NCBI GenBank assembly: GCA_019044685.2
Contig: JAGTXX020000007.1
Location: 372,001 to 436,000, forward strand
DNA from: Nannochloris sp. 'desiccata'
Lineage: Eukaryota > Chlorophyta > Trebouxiophyceae > Chlorellales > Chlorellaceae
Length of the DNA stretch: 64,000 nt
Direction of reading: 5' to 3'
This document shows, one piece after another, positions 22,480-33,958 of the stretch; position 1 is the first letter of the stretch, and each line of letters starts with the position of its first letter. The position numbers were made by a program, and so were the translations under genes. Under the pieces are notes generated by a model. It searched no databases. It worked only from the letters and a program-made list of their open reading frames with translations, and was not told where the DNA came from.

Positions 22480-23408
22480 TTAGAATCCAGAGAATCCCTT
22501 TTTAGCGCCAGATCCAGCAGGGATCACACGCAACACATTGAAACGCACAGTCTTTGACAAAGGTCTGCACTGACCCACCACAACGGTGTCACCTTCATGG
22601 CAACGGAAGCACGGGGAGATGTGTGCAGCAATGTTGGCGTGACGTTTCTCATAACGCTGGTATTTCTTAATGTAATGGAGGTAATCCCTGCGTACAATGA
22701 TGGTTCTGTTCATCTTGGTGCTCTTTACACGTCCACTAAGGATACGTCCACGGATGGAGACGTCGCCTGTGAAGGGGCACTTCTTATCGATGTAGTTACC
22801 CTCGATAGCCTCCTTGGGGGTCTTGAAACCAAGACCGACAGATTTATACCATCTGTTTCCGCCCTTGCCTGGGATTTTTCCGCTCTTCTTGGTGACCTTT
22901 TGGTAGCTGCAATTTTGGAAATAATTGGGGGAAAGGCAGAAAATAGGTGAGAAATAAGGATCATTGATGTCGTATAAAGTAATATTTGTATGCCCTATGC
23001 TGGTCAAATTGCTCTTTTCCAAAGCCAGGCTGTCTGTAAACTTTATAAAGAATTTGGGCAGCCATCTGATATTCAAGCTTTTTATAATAGCTACACCACA
23101 ACGCAATGCTGCAAGCTAATTAAAAAATTGTCCGTTGTGTACTGTTCTCCAAAATTAGCACCCAAACCCTCCGCCACAAGTCCTGACACGCTGATTTGCT
23201 GCCTCATCAAAGTTCATCCTTAATATACAAGCCCACTATACTTACCCACGGCTGATGCCGATCTGCTTCTGAAACGCCTTCTCAGTCTGCATAATGAGAA
23301 AATTTAAAAAAGTCAGTTTCCTTTTACTATACGAGTTAAAGCCTAAATTTTAATTCCATCGCCTCAATGGCTGGCATGTTTTTACTGCTCTCTTACCTGG
23401 TCAGCCAT
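22480..23408 (-). CDS. RPS11: Cytosolic 40S ribosomal protein S11 (uS17)
   Basis: Exons (reverse strand) 23397-23408, 23246-23286 and 22480-22906 give 159 residues, the usual length. The first exon encodes only MADQ, then [14 protein letters not shown]; the last exon carries the conserved blocks [64 protein letters not shown] and [15 protein letters not shown]. The protein is an RNA-binding OB-fold component of the small subunit. Relative to the human protein the stretch after QKQ is shorter and differs. The intron between exons 2 and 3 is 339 bases, the longest clear intron here. It is divergent from an unknown gene at 23.7 kb. Confidence 0.97.
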
Positions 23409-23711
23409 ATTTGCTGCCTCAGACAAGGTTCAAGATCCTAATAGAGCTCTTGGCTAGATGAAAGAGGACTTTTCAGTCGTCTCCAGAGCTCTAAATTGTC
23501 GCCTCCATTGTATGCACTTCAAACAATTCGACCCTGGCAAAATATAATTGCCAGTTTAATTGAAGCCTCACTGTTGAATCCTAATCAAAATCAATTACAA
23601 CACATTGATCACACAATATCTATACAATGGGCACCTAGAACTCGAGCGCTCTGCCCTTTGTACTCTCCTCCGACATTTGGTGGGTGCTTTTCAATTTCAA
23701 TTCGATCCACC
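23409..23711. promoter_or_regulatory. Divergent promoter region, RPS11 / unknown gene
   Basis: These 303 bases separate the RPS11 start from the opposite-strand start at 23712. The plus frame stays open back to 23496 but without an ATG. No specific promoter element is identified. Confidence 0.4.
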
Positions 23712-24992
23712 ATGGGCAGACCTGAAAAGGCATTATACGCTTCAGCTCAGCGTTTACTACGCCGCTTTGAAGCAGAACAGATTCCTTTCATTGGACCAAT
23801 TGGAAGTGACCTTGTAGCATGGAATCTCAACCCAGCAACGAGTTTAACTGCATGGTTTCACAGAGACTCCACCGCCCCTGGCTCTGCTTCTCTCGAAGAA
23901 GGTTTACAGCTGTTGAGCCGCTTGGAATCTCAATTAGCGGTCCTAAAAGAATGCGAAGAGGATACTAGAGATGCTTTAGGCGATTGGGCAGATTTAGCTC
24001 AAAAATATCAAATCCCACCTTCCTCACATTTATCTTTTGCCGGTGTCCCTGCCTACATGGCCGCAGCTGCATGCGAAGCTGGCATGGAGTTGCTTACTGA
24101 GCACGTCCTTAATCTCACAGATCCTCTTGGTATCTACGGTTCCTTAGATGAAGAACAGGAGGATGAAGACGAGAGAGGGCTTGGAGTTGAAGAACTCGCC
24201 CAAACGGTTTTACAACGTGCTGCTGCCACTGGTATTGACCTTACTAACAAAAGTGATATTTCAGGCCGTTTACACGCTTTAGTTGATGTTTTATACCGTA
24301 CACCCAAAATTAAACTCAAATACGAGCCATTTGAATGGGTTTATGAAGGTCTTAATCCATTATTACTCCCCAAAGTGCTGAGAAAAAGAAAGGGTACGCC
24401 TGCCGCATTGGCTGTCGCCGCCGCCGCTGTTGGTCGAAGGGTTAATGTCTCTCTGCTGCCCATGCCTGCTGCGTCTATAGAAGCAGGAGCAGGACAAGAT
24501 CCTGATGCTGCTATACCTGTAGAAAATCTCCCTCCCGACTTGCAGCAGAGGGTGAGCTCAAGCACACAGGCAGCAGCCCCAGGGCCTGGGCAATGGCTCC
24601 TCAAAGTTTTTGCTGACACGAGCACATCTCGTTCTCCCGAAGACACTTTGAATCGTAGCAATGAAGAGTATAATAGTGTAAAGGGTAATAATAATAATAA
24701 TAATGGGGTGGAAATAGAAGATTTAGGATTGTATGTAGATCCTAGCAATGGACATATTCTTTCTTCTTTAGAAATTCAAACGAAATTTCCCGCTGTGGGT
24801 CATCTGTCCCCAGCTGAGTGGCAAGAACAATCTGTATTGAGAACGTGGCAAGGGTTGTGTAGAATAGCAATGCAAGCGCATCAGAGGCGTGGAGAGAGTG
24901 ATTTTGTGGCGCATTGGATGTTTATCTGCTTAGCTTTAGATCCAAGTGCCCCAGAATGGAATAGGGCGCTTGCTGCTCCAGAAGTAAAATAA
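23712..24992 (+). CDS. Unknown protein, 426 residues
   Basis: A single open exon starts at ATG 23712, the first ATG of a longer open frame, with good context (CCACCATGG). The N-terminal 30 residues are basic and amphipathic (KALYASAQRLLRRFEAEQ), which could be an organelle signal or a helix; no signal peptide or membrane segment is seen. Helical, Leu-rich segments follow (EEGLQLLSRLESQLAVLKE), an acidic stretch (EEQEDEDERG), an Ala-rich stretch and an Asn run (AAT repeat at 24687-24704). The last 80 residues look folded (HLSPAEWQEQSVLRTWQGLC). I do not recognise the family. Codon use and composition match neighbours, so it is probably real. Confidence 0.7.
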   Translation: MGRPEKALYASAQRLLRRFEAEQIPFIGPIGSDLVAWNLNPATSLTAWFHRDSTAPGSASLEEGLQLLSRLESQLAVLKECEEDTRDALGDWADLAQKYQIPPSSHLSFAGVPAYMAAAACEAGMELLTEHVLNLTDPLGIYGSLDEEQEDEDERGLGVEELAQTVLQRAAATGIDLTNKSDISGRLHALVDVLYRTPKIKLKYEPFEWVYEGLNPLLLPKVLRKRKGTPAALAVAAAAVGRRVNVSLLPMPAASIEAGAGQDPDAAIPVENLPPDLQQRVSSSTQAAAPGPGQWLLKVFADTSTSRSPEDTLNRSNEEYNSVKGNNNNNNGVEIEDLGLYVDPSNGHILSSLEIQTKFPAVGHLSPAEWQEQSVLRTWQGLCRIAMQAHQRRGESDFVAHWMFICLALDPSAPEWNRALAAPEVK

Positions 24993-25381
24993 AAGATGAT
25001 TTTGCCTCTTTTTTTCTTTTTTTTGGTAGAGGGTAGTGTGCAATAAAGGTAGAATGAGAGCTTTTATATGCGAATTGCTATTTTCTTGGTAAAAAAATCC
25101 TTTTTCAGTGCAAAAAATAGTTGAAAATGGAGAGAAAAGGGCACCCAAATTTCTCGAGGCCTAGTAGGCAGCTGCTGCAACAAGAGGCCTCTATCCTTTA
25201 GTTTCGGAAATTTAAAAGGAACCCTTCTATCTTGTTGGAACAAAATGCCTGCACTCTAATACTATTATTATTTATATTTCCCTATTATTTCGCATTCTAG
25301 AGGCACAGAAAGGTTGCTCTTTCGAGCTAACATTATTTTTTCTTCGACCGAGTAAGGCCTATAATTTCGCTTACAACCGCT
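24993..25381. other. Intergenic region before the GH43 gene
   Basis: The stretch is AT-rich with several A and T runs. It holds the 3' end of the preceding gene and the GH43 promoter; no other feature was recognised. Confidence 0.4.
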
Positions 25382-27184
25382 ATGCATGCACGGGTTTCTT
25401 TCTCTAAACTCTCGTTGATATCTTTTCAGACTATGTTAGCACCACGCAGCACCTTGCTGCTCCTCTGCTTGATGATGAGTTCCTTGTTTTTTCCACGAGG
25501 CGCTTCTGCCACACCCGAGCCTGCACCTCAATCTCAGCCCCCTTCTTCTCCTCAAATATCTACTATGATTTCGCCTGCACATACCCCAGATCCTGCTGTT
25601 ATCTTTCACGAAGGGTATTATTACGCTATCCGTTCAAAAATTGAAGTTTCGGAAAATAATATTGACCCCAAGACCTGGCCTCAAAATTGTTGGGCAGCAG
25701 CTCAAGACCAAGTAATCATCTCCAAATCTCGAAAATTAAATGAAGTTTTCACCAATCCTGAAGCTATTTCTGTTATTATCAACCGCAAATCTCCTTTTGG
25801 AGGTACTTTTGGCGGCGTTTCAACCGGTGCCTTTGGGATTTCCTACCAAACTGGCCGTGCTTGCCCCTCGGCAGGGTATTGGGCACCTAGCCTTAAACTA
25901 CTCGACAACCATTGGTTTATCTTTCTGACTGGCCATAGGCCTGATGTCCCCGGCGAAGCAAACCTTATCTTGCAATCTACTTTAGAAGATCCTATGAATG
26001 TCGCTGGATGGGAGTATCGAGGCATGGTAGACCATCAGAGACCAGGCCTCGACGGCGAGATTATTGTGCTTCCAACAGAAGAGGGTGATGCTCTGACAGA
26101 AACTGTTGCCTTGAGAGAAAATGGAAAGACTATTACAGGCCAGCTGTATTATATGTACTCTCACAATAATGCAGAAGCACATGGGGATCAACAGCTGTGG
26201 TTGGCAAGGCTTGAAGTTGACAATTCCACTTTTGTAGAGTACGACGAGGATTTACAAGAGCTAATTACGTACAAAAAAAAGTGGAAGGTTGCTGGAGAAG
26301 GTGTTATTTCTGTGCCTACGTATGATTGGGAACGGCAGATGTGTACTGGCTGTAGCTTTGGGGTTAATGAAGGTCCTACTGCGCTCTATGGACCAACAAA
26401 GACCTTTATCTTTTACTCGGCATCTTTTTGTGCTACTCGCTTTTACAGTCTCGGCATGCTTGAGTTTCAGGGAGTAGGCTCTGGCTTTCCTTTCTCTTGG
26501 GTAAAACATCCCAGACCTGTGTTCTCAGGAGATGTCTTTTCAGATGAACCTCAACAAGATGCCACTTTATTAGAGGAAGAAGAAGAAAAAATTGAAGAAA
26601 AATCAGCAAGAATTTTTGTAGAAAAAAATTTGCAAAACGAAGAAATCGTCGGCAACTTGAACGGCACCAGAAGCGATGCTTTTGGCATTGGACACAATTC
26701 TTTCACCACCAGTCCCGATTTCTCTGAATATTGGATTGTATATCACGCAAAAACCAACCCAAATGAAGGCCCTGAAGATCGAGAAGCTCGAATTCAACAA
26801 TTTTTTTGGAGTACCGATGGCTTGCCAGATTTCTCCCCAGGCCCTTTAGCTAGTGGAACCCTCGTCCGTGCTCCCTCTGATGCTCCTATGTATGCTATCT
26901 TTTGCTCTGAAAATGACTTTAAAGGGAGGATCTGCGCGGGTTTACCTGAAGGAAGGTATGAGCAAGCTAATTTAATTGCAAGAGGGATTTTGTTGCAAAA
27001 TCTGAGGTCGGTGAAAATGGTGGGGGGAGCCACTGTGCAAGCATATGGTGAATCTGAAAGTGAGTTTGAAGATGCTATGGTATGGAGTGCTAGTAGAGAT
27101 GTGGGGATGATAGAGGAAGGGGTGCTTGATGGGGTTACTGCAGTGGTGGTCTCGGATGCAGCACCTAGCGTAGCGAGCGCTTAA
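25382..27184 (+). CDS. Secreted glycoside hydrolase family 43-like enzyme
   Basis: One exon encodes 600 residues from the ATG at 25382; a second ATG at 25433 follows a possible acceptor (CTTTTCAG) and would give a tighter signal peptide (MLAPRSTLLLLCLMMSSLFF), so the start is uncertain by 17 residues. The five-bladed propeller marks of GH43 are present: PDPAVIFHEGYYYAI with the base Asp70, YWAPSLKLLDNHWFIFLTG, LDGEI with Asp about 224, NEGPT with the acid Glu about 330, and GIGHNSF. GH43 enzymes cut arabinan, xylan or galactan side chains. An insert of about 45 residues rich in Glu (LLEEEEEKIEEKSAR) lies after the third blade. The C-terminal 60 residues show no carbohydrate-binding module I can name. 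Exported; a wall-remodelling role is inferred. Confidence 0.85.
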   Translation: MHARVSFSKLSLISFQTMLAPRSTLLLLCLMMSSLFFPRGASATPEPAPQSQPPSSPQISTMISPAHTPDPAVIFHEGYYYAIRSKIEVSENNIDPKTWPQNCWAAAQDQVIISKSRKLNEVFTNPEAISVIINRKSPFGGTFGGVSTGAFGISYQTGRACPSAGYWAPSLKLLDNHWFIFLTGHRPDVPGEANLILQSTLEDPMNVAGWEYRGMVDHQRPGLDGEIIVLPTEEGDALTETVALRENGKTITGQLYYMYSHNNAEAHGDQQLWLARLEVDNSTFVEYDEDLQELITYKKKWKVAGEGVISVPTYDWERQMCTGCSFGVNEGPTALYGPTKTFIFYSASFCATRFYSLGMLEFQGVGSGFPFSWVKHPRPVFSGDVFSDEPQQDATLLEEEEEKIEEKSARIFVEKNLQNEEIVGNLNGTRSDAFGIGHNSFTTSPDFSEYWIVYHAKTNPNEGPEDREARIQQFFWSTDGLPDFSPGPLASGTLVRAPSDAPMYAIFCSENDFKGRICAGLPEGRYEQANLIARGILLQNLRSVKMVGGATVQAYGESESEFEDAMVWSASRDVGMIEEGVLDGVTAVVVSDAAPSVASA

Positions 27185-27460
27185 TTCTTTTTCCCTCTTA
27201 TTTTGCATTGATTTTGCATCTTCTGTGTATTACTCTGTTCCTTCCCTTGCTAGCGTTTTTATGCTCTGTATTATTTATTTCTATTCTGCATTTATATTAA
27301 ACATACATATTTAGCTGAAACTAATAGACTGGCTTAGGCTCCCTCTAGGTCGAGCCAAACCTAAAAAACTTCAATAGCGACAGCAGCTCTCCAACAAGGA
27401 GACTTTTTTCTTTACATTCATGTGTTAGATATATTCTTTTCTATATTTTGGAGGGTTGGC

Positions 27461-28445
27461 ATGGCTATGGAGGAGCAGCGGACACCTCCGAAAGCTGTTA
27501 GAGGAGGAATAAGCAAAGAAGACGACGACAAGAGGCCGAGGAGCCAGCAAAATTCTGCAGGCAAGCAAACCTCGGCAGCGCTCTACAGCCCTTTTAAACC
27601 AGTAATTAAATCGGTAAGTTGCATGAGCAGAGGCTCAGCAACTTCTTTTCCCCTCCAATGTTTACCCTTGGCTCAAAATTGTGTGTGTGTATGTGAAGCT
27701 TTTTCTCCAATACCTTCAATTTTCCTTCTACTCTCTGTAGATGGCAAGCCCACAGCTTCTATGGCTCCCTAGACTCCCTAACGAAGAATCTCCACTACTA
27801 ATCAATAAAATCCGAGGCAGTGCTCAGGCACCACCTCCCTTGCCTCCTATTAAGTCCCTCTCAGCAGCTGCTGCTGTTGGACCACCACAAGCAAGACCCA
27901 ATTTTCTAAATTCTCTCCCTCTTTACGAACGTTTGTATCCCTCAAAAAGCTCTACTAGCTCACTGAGAGCAACAAAAACAACTATTAATCCAATATGGAG
28001 CGCAAAAAGTGGCCAAGATGGCCCTTTTAGAGCAATTTTTGGAGGGAATATGCGACCCCCGTCTTCAAGGACAACAAGCTCAGGAGCACCTCCTTCTCAG
28101 CTGCCTCTGGCTCTACATCATCAAAGCTCTTTTACTTTCCCACCGATTGCAGCACCAAAGAAGCAAAGTGTACGCTATCGTTACAGATATGATAAAATTA
28201 AGAATAGCGACACTGATAACAAGCCAGAGGATGGTGGTGGTGGTGGTGGTGGTGGTGGTGAAGGACCTACAAGTGCTCGTCCACCTCACCGTAGACGAAA
28301 GAAAACTATTGTAGATGTTGATGGAGATCTAATATATAATGACCCTTCAGCTACTACTACCACTACCAGTGATGAAGGTAGCCAAGGATATCTCTCTCGT
28401 ACGAGAAAAATTAAAAAAGTTCGGTGGGCGGGTGGGAAGGTATAG
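27461..28445 (+). CDS. Low-complexity protein with PP1-docking-like C-terminus
   Basis: Exons 27461-27613 and 27741-28445 join in phase 0 to give 285 residues. It is rich in Ser, Pro, Lys and Arg, with no membrane segment, and has a run of nine Gly (GGT repeats at 28232-28258) followed by basic RRRKK. The final eleven residues read IKKVRWAGGKV; KKVRW fits the RVxF/W consensus by which regulators bind protein phosphatase 1. That role is inference from a short motif. The rest appears disordered and no domain is recognised. The second exon itself begins with ATG, so initiation there is also possible. Confidence 0.6.
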
Positions 28446-29025
28446 AAAGCCAACGATAAATTCAGATTTTCATTCTTTCCTTTTGGGGGCAGACTTTCTT
28501 CTTTAGATGGCTAATTCGGAGTGAAAATATCTATATCGCAGCACTGTATCATACGTAGACACCGCCTTAAACGCAATTACACTGCGACTTTATTGCCCTA
28601 CCTGAAAATATAATAAATATAAGTTTATCTGATATGTACCGTTTTCGAAAGGGTTTTCCCCGTTCCCTGCTTTAATTGCTTGTTGCTTGATCCTTTAACT
28701 CGCGCTTGCTTTGCTCTAACGGTACTTGAGTAGTACCTAGTCGTTATAATTTACATGTTTGTCCATGGTATTACATTTAATCTGTTTACAAAGGAAAGAA
28801 AAGAGTTGACCGATATCTGAAAAGGTGTTTGACTTCACCCACAGAAGTCATAAAATGTGTGACTTCTAACCTTTTAAGCAAAAAATACTGATGATTAAAG
28901 TTAAAAGGTCTGTTTACAGCATCAGCAAAACTATAAGGTCCCCTAATATACACATCGTAGCCTTTTCGGGTTGATCATGGTCATCTTGTGATCTATAAAG
29001 TTAACATCACTTTACGTGCAGCATT
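28446..29025. other. Intergenic region, 580 bases
   Basis: No gene is seen. The stretch is AT-rich; near 28808-28880 there are two partly similar words, GTTTGACTTCACCCACAGAAG and ATGTGTGACTTCTAACC. A promoter for the following locus must lie near 28950-29020. Confidence 0.4.
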
Positions 29026-29865
29026 ATGGCCATCGCCAAAAAGAAAGTCATCATTGCTCTATGGGTGATTTTTCCGTTGCTTGTTCTTTGTAGCGTACTT
29101 TTGGGCGTTAAACTATCCTCCTCTGACAGCCCTGACAACCCTCAAGCTGTGGAATACAGTGCAAATAATGTGTTATTCCGCAGCAACGAGACCATCCTTC
29201 CCGAATCTTCCAAGAAGATGGACCTCAAGTTTATGCTGATCAAGTAAAATTAACGAGGGGCAAAGGCTCATTGGTCTCGAAAGCCAATCTGCAGGATGCA
29301 CTAGACTCAGAGTTGGCGGTTGACTTGAGCCAGCTCCTGCCAGGCACACGTTGGAACATTACAAATAAATATTCAGGAGCGAGTAACTATAATCCTGCAA
29401 GATGGTGGCTGCAATCAAGCACCCGGCACAATAGTCTTTTCATAGGAGGGAAAGACATTGAGCATGACCACGACTACTTTTGCAGCTGCTGCCATATGTG
29501 ATAACTGCGCAGCAGGTAATCATTACCGTAATGGGAGATGCGCTTCAGAAGCGAGATCTGGCACAGATCCAAATTCAATAACCGGCCCATATCCTGTTAG
29601 ATCCGGGATTACATTTGACGCAACTGATGCTGGCATGCTGTCCTTTGTAACACAATGGGAATATGGCAACGAAGGGATTTATGAGCCTAGTGTATTCGGC
29701 CCAAGAGGTAATAAAACTGCAATGCCAGACAAGAATGTATCCACCTTTGCTTTAGTACTGCCAGCTACCGAGAAACGAATTGTTTTGTACGGCAATGGTC
29801 GTGGTGTGACAACGTGTTGCGAGGAAGAAGGACACGTGCCGACCATTTTGGAGAGACTTTCTTAA
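29026..29865 (+). pseudogene. Frame-shifted gene for a signal-anchored protein
   Basis: Three consecutive open frames carry one apparent protein. The first (29026-29247) starts with a clear signal anchor, KKKVIIALWVIFPLLVLCSVLLG. Near 29215-29247 the coding sense passes to another frame (DGPQVYADQVKLTRGKG onward), and near 29490-29505, within a Cys/His-rich stretch ending CSCCHM, it passes back to the first frame (ICDNCAAGNHYRNGRC onward), running to a stop at 29865. Neither jump has a convincing intron. Either two single-base changes have broken the gene or the sequence has errors; both frames look coding. No family is recognised. Intact, it would be about 280 residues facing the outside or the ER lumen. 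Confidence 0.5.
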
Positions 29866-30216
29866 TAACTATTATTTTCATTCCAAAACTTCTTAAATAT
29901 ATTTTTAAGACCAATTTAGTACAGATTTCGTGAATTCAAAAGCAGTTATTCATATAGTAGTTAAACTGCATAATACGCTTGCAAATAATTTCACTAAAAT
30001 AACCTGAACGTTATTGCTGGCGCTAAATGACAGAAGAGAGCTTGATTATAAGGTAGAAGCAACATAAATTATATAAAACGCAAATCAGGTATTGGACAAT
30101 TATAAATATAACATATTAAAAATCAATTGTACTGAATGGCTGATTCAAATTATTATAATTTACTTTTCCCCCGAGCAGCAGCAGCAGCGGGGAAGTTTTT
30201 ATCTCTGCTAATATAC
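29866..30216. other. AT-rich intergenic region
   Basis: The 3' regions of the frame-shifted locus and the TLC gene meet here. It is AT-rich; a CAG-type run (GCAGCAGCAGCAGC, 30177-30190) is the only notable item. Confidence 0.4.
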
Positions 30217-31099
30217 TCAACTTTTTTTCTGTTTAAGCAATCGCATAGCCCCCTTTACCATCTTCCTAAACCAAAACACATTCAACACCGTCAACAGTGG
30301 AGGTATCGACAGCAGCAATACTCTATAAATGCTATTCAGCAGTACTAATTCATCTCTATGTCTGTACAAGAGCGGGAAAAAATAAAAAGCTAAAAATAGA
30401 ATCCTATCAAAAAACCACATTACCATCATTGCAAGGCCATTGAGAAGATAAATTTTATGTTGTCTTAGCCCTGCTTTATCTAGCAGCCAGCGAGCATTTA
30501 CTAATGGAGTAGTGACCTCAGTCGACATTGCCAAAAGGACGTACACATGGCCCATGCCTGTGAACCCAGAGATTGTAACAGATATAAGAGCACAGGCATG
30601 GTGGATGTTCATAGCTAGTGTACCACGAGGGAAGTAAAACATAAACATTAGGATGTCAGAGAGAAAGTAGCCAATGGAGAAGTTTAAAGTGGCGGCAGAG
30701 ACAGGGGAGGATCTATAGAGTAAAGGGGTGGATGTGTTCTGCAATTTCAAGGGGGGAATGTGCAGTATTTGGGAATCTAGAGTGAGTATACGTGTTAGAG
30801 ATGTAGAAATGAAGTGGACTGAAAAGTATTTGTAATGAGTTTTTATTTGGTACCTTGAATTCGCTAAAGAGATCTGTGAATAAAAATAGATAAATACAAG
30901 AGCAGCTAAGGACAATAGCGTGCAATGTCGAAGGTGCACGAGCACCCCATTCTATCTTCTCATCGTCGCTCAAGCCTCTATAGCCTCTGATGTATTTATT
31001 TGAAACCGCTTTCCATCCTACAAATGATAATTGGTACAAAGTAAAGCTTATGAAGGTAACCAGCAAGGCCACCTGGCTGTCTGGAGCTGAAGGGGCCAT
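30217..31099 (-). CDS. TLC-domain membrane protein (TMEM56/TLCD4-like)
   Basis: Exons (reverse strand) 30854-31099 and 30217-30738 give 255 residues, close to the family length of about 260. The intron was chosen to end at TTGCAG (30739-30744); an earlier acceptor (TTTTCAG) would also keep the frame open but adds non-conserved sequence. About six or seven membrane helices cover the protein. TLC features are the first helix region, HAIVLSCSCIYLF, then GYFLSDILMFMF, the His pair in NIHHACALIS, and the C-terminal VLNVFWFRKMVKG. TLC proteins act on or sense lipids in the ER and plasma membranes; a specific substrate cannot be given. It is convergent with the frame-shifted locus and divergent from the secreted protein at 31.4 kb. 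Confidence 0.85.
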
Positions 31100-31374
31100 C
31101 CCTAATATAAAGTGCAGAAGAGCAACCCTCCAGACGCAGGATTCTATAAAGGCCAAAATCCTCCCGTGAAGAAAAAAGAAAACTTTGAAAAATGATTTTT
31201 CAAATCGCAAACTTTGGATGTTCCCAAGGCGGCCCTAGGACTGGCTATTTCCAACCCAAGCAAGCCTCAAAGTGTTTGCTTTGGACATTTAGACCATCTA
31301 CAATATCAATCCCGTCGCCTCATGTATCAGCTTGGAGCCTAAATAGAGACAGCTCACCTGACAGCTGATTGAAC

Positions 31375-32365
31375 ATGATGACACGAAACATTTGGCAACC
31401 GAGCACACTATCTATTGTAGCATTCCTTTCCCTCGCTCTTTTAGGCACAGCGACAGCTCAATTTAACTTCAACTTGAACCCTCAAATGATTAACTCCTTC
31501 GTAGGAAATCTGCTGAATGGCTTGGGAGGCCAAGCACAGCCCAACCAACCCGTCTGCCTCACCTTCAATCCTGGCAGCGAGTATAAAACCCTGCAAGACT
31601 GGTGTAAAAGCTTATCATTGGCAGATGATAAATTCTGGGATGAGAAATATCGCACTGCAGCTGGTCCGGCCGAAATGGGAGCTGCATTCCCCATGCAAGG
31701 CTGCGTTTTAGGGTGCATGTGAGTATACAACAAATACCGTAATAACTTTTATTTTCCCCTCCTTTTTCTTCTAATTTAATTCTACTTCTTTTTAAACCCG
31801 TAGGGTTGGCAAGGATGCATTTACCAACGCCAATCGATGGGGTGCAGGAGCCTGGTCAGGTAAATGTGTCCGCAGCAACGGAGCCTCTGTAGTTAATCTC
31901 CTTTCCCCAGTACCATCAATCGGCGGGATGTTCAACGTTCTAGACACTTTCAATTGGAGTAGTATGCTTCCCGTTATGGAACAATTCCCCGGGTCAATTG
32001 GAGTGGGCCCTTCTTGGTGGGACGCTTATAACTTAGTTGGTTCCCAGACAGGCGGCGGTACCGGCATTCGAAGCGCATGGACCATTATGTACGATGACGT
32101 GCCGGTTCAACCAGTAAATGCAGAATCGAATGCTTTACAAAGGACTATGAATATGTACGCTCAGCTTGTGAAAGGATCACGTGATGAAGTCAGACAGATT
32201 CAACCGGGATTTATGCTTGGACAGTTGTTTAGACGCCCGAATTCGTTTTTGAATCCAACGCCATTGCCAATTAACAACGGGATCAGATTTGCAATGATTC
32301 AGGTTTGTGATAAACAAGGAGATTTTGCCAATGGAGGGAATCAGCGATACTTAAGACCGATATAA
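31375..32365 (+). CDS. Secreted protein of unknown family, 301 residues
   Basis: Exons 31375-31718 and 31804-32365 give 301 residues. A second ATG lies one codon later. The signal peptide runs to about residue 33 (IVAFLSLALLGTATAQ), leaving FNFNLNP as mature start. The mature protein has six cysteines in its first half (VCLTF, DWCKSL, QGCVLGCM, GKCVRS, plus VCDKQ near the end), many Trp/Gly/Asn residues and no membrane helix or GPI-like tail. I do not recognise a domain. Its closest neighbours are a TLC protein and an oxidoreductase, giving no functional clue; a role in the cell coat or medium is inferred from export. Confidence 0.75.
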
Positions 32366-32548
32366 TTTAGGGGGAGAAGGAAAGGAACTCTCTATCCTTC
32401 TCCTTGACGGTGAAATCTCTTTTGTTTGATTTTCTTTTCATTTTTACATGAGCAACTATGCTAAAAATACAATTGATCAAAATATTTAAACACATAACTG
32501 ATTGATTGATTAAATAAATATGTTGAAGTCAAGTCAGTAATATTATTC

Positions 32549-33958
32549 TCAAGCAACTTGAGCAGCTGCGGCCGACTCTGCGGCTTTCTTTGCTAATCCA
32601 GCCAGTTGACCAGCAAACATTATTTTTATTACGTTATACATGCCAACCCATATCCAACTGCCTCTCACAGACCCCATAATCATTTTCCCAAAGAAAGCAC
32701 GCATATATCCAACCGCAGCACCGCTTTGAATATCAGATTCGCCGATTTGCAGCACTCCATTACTTTTCCCGAGAGATGCTCCAGAGGCAAAGGGCAATTT
32801 TTCTTGGCCTTTAAAATACCCCGCAGGAAATTTCATTAATTCTTTCTCTTCTTTACCATTAATTAACATTTTAACGTTGGCTGCAGCCACCATACCTGCG
32901 TAATCTGCGTAATTTGCAGTTTTTTCTTCTGTAGTGGAGCAGACATCACCAGCGGCCAAGATATTAGGCATGCCTTGCACTTGTAAAGTAGATTCAACGA
33001 GAATAGCTCCATTAGAAGTAAGTTTAATAGCGGGAGAATTGGTAGCAAAGGCAGAGGTATTGGGTTTGCCTCCTAGGCATTTAAAAAGTAATCCTGTAAG
33101 GGAGGTACCCTTGTCAGTCACAACAGCAGTACCGCTGTCCCCTGCTGCGGTAGCTGCTGCTGCAGTATTAGCATTTCCTTTAGATTCACTAGTAGCAGTA
33201 CCCCAGTCAACAACACGTTCATTATAAAGAATAGTCACCCCGTTCTCCAGCAACCACGCTGCGGCAATCTCACTCGCCTTGACTGCAAACGCATCAAGCA
33301 CTCTTTCTCCAGAGCATACCAGAGTAACTTTCTTCCCAGGGAAGGTTTCAGCTACAGCAGCAGCCATTTCAACACCTACAGGACCAGCGCCTACAACGAC
33401 AACGGCATCAGAAGAAGAAATTGCTTGTTGCTGTGATTGCAACGCAGCGAGGCGGTCGGGTATTGTGGTTTGACTGGTTAAAGGAGCTTTGATTTGGTTA
33501 TAACTTGATCCAGTACCCAAAATAGCGTAATCAAAGGCGATTTTCTCACCACTGGCTAATGTGACCTCTCCGGTGGTGCCATCAGAGGTAATGCGTGTGA
33601 TCAAGCCTTGCTTGAAAACACCATCTTTCTTTAATGCGGCATTGGCGGTGTAGTTCAAAAGATGTTTTTTGGTGGTTGTAGGATCTGAGATGCATTCTAC
33701 AGAGTTGGGAGTGTTTTCAAAGTAGTCTTTCGCATCAATTGCGATGATACCGATGTTTTTATCACCGTTCAGCTCCCTGCAGGATGAAAAGATCAAGAAG
33801 GATTTTAGATTCGGTTAATCAAGAGTTGACGTAATCCTTTGATAACTTGCCATAGCGTGCAGTTCATACTTATGTTCTTAGCATGCTCACCCTTCTTCTT
33901 ACCTGAAGGCTCTGCATCCTACGAAGCCAAGCCCGCAGATAGCCACAGTTTTAACCAT
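32549..33958 (-). CDS. AIFM2/FSP1-like FAD-dependent NAD(P)H:quinone oxidoreductase
   Basis: Exons (reverse strand) 33903-33958 and 32549-33776 give 427 residues; FSP1-like proteins are about 370-430. The first exon encodes the FAD-binding start MVKTVAICGLGFVGCRAF with an unusual GLGFVG instead of GGGxxG. The NAD(P)H fold is VVVVGAGPVGVEMA, and the second FAD motif is PNILAAGDVC. The final 90 residues include a hydrophobic GSWIWVGMYNVIKIMFAGQ, which may be a membrane attachment. No N-terminal Gly for myristoylation is present, unlike human FSP1. Such enzymes reduce quinones and protect membranes from lipid peroxidation or feed electrons into the respiratory chain; which of these applies is not decided. 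Confidence 0.85.
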
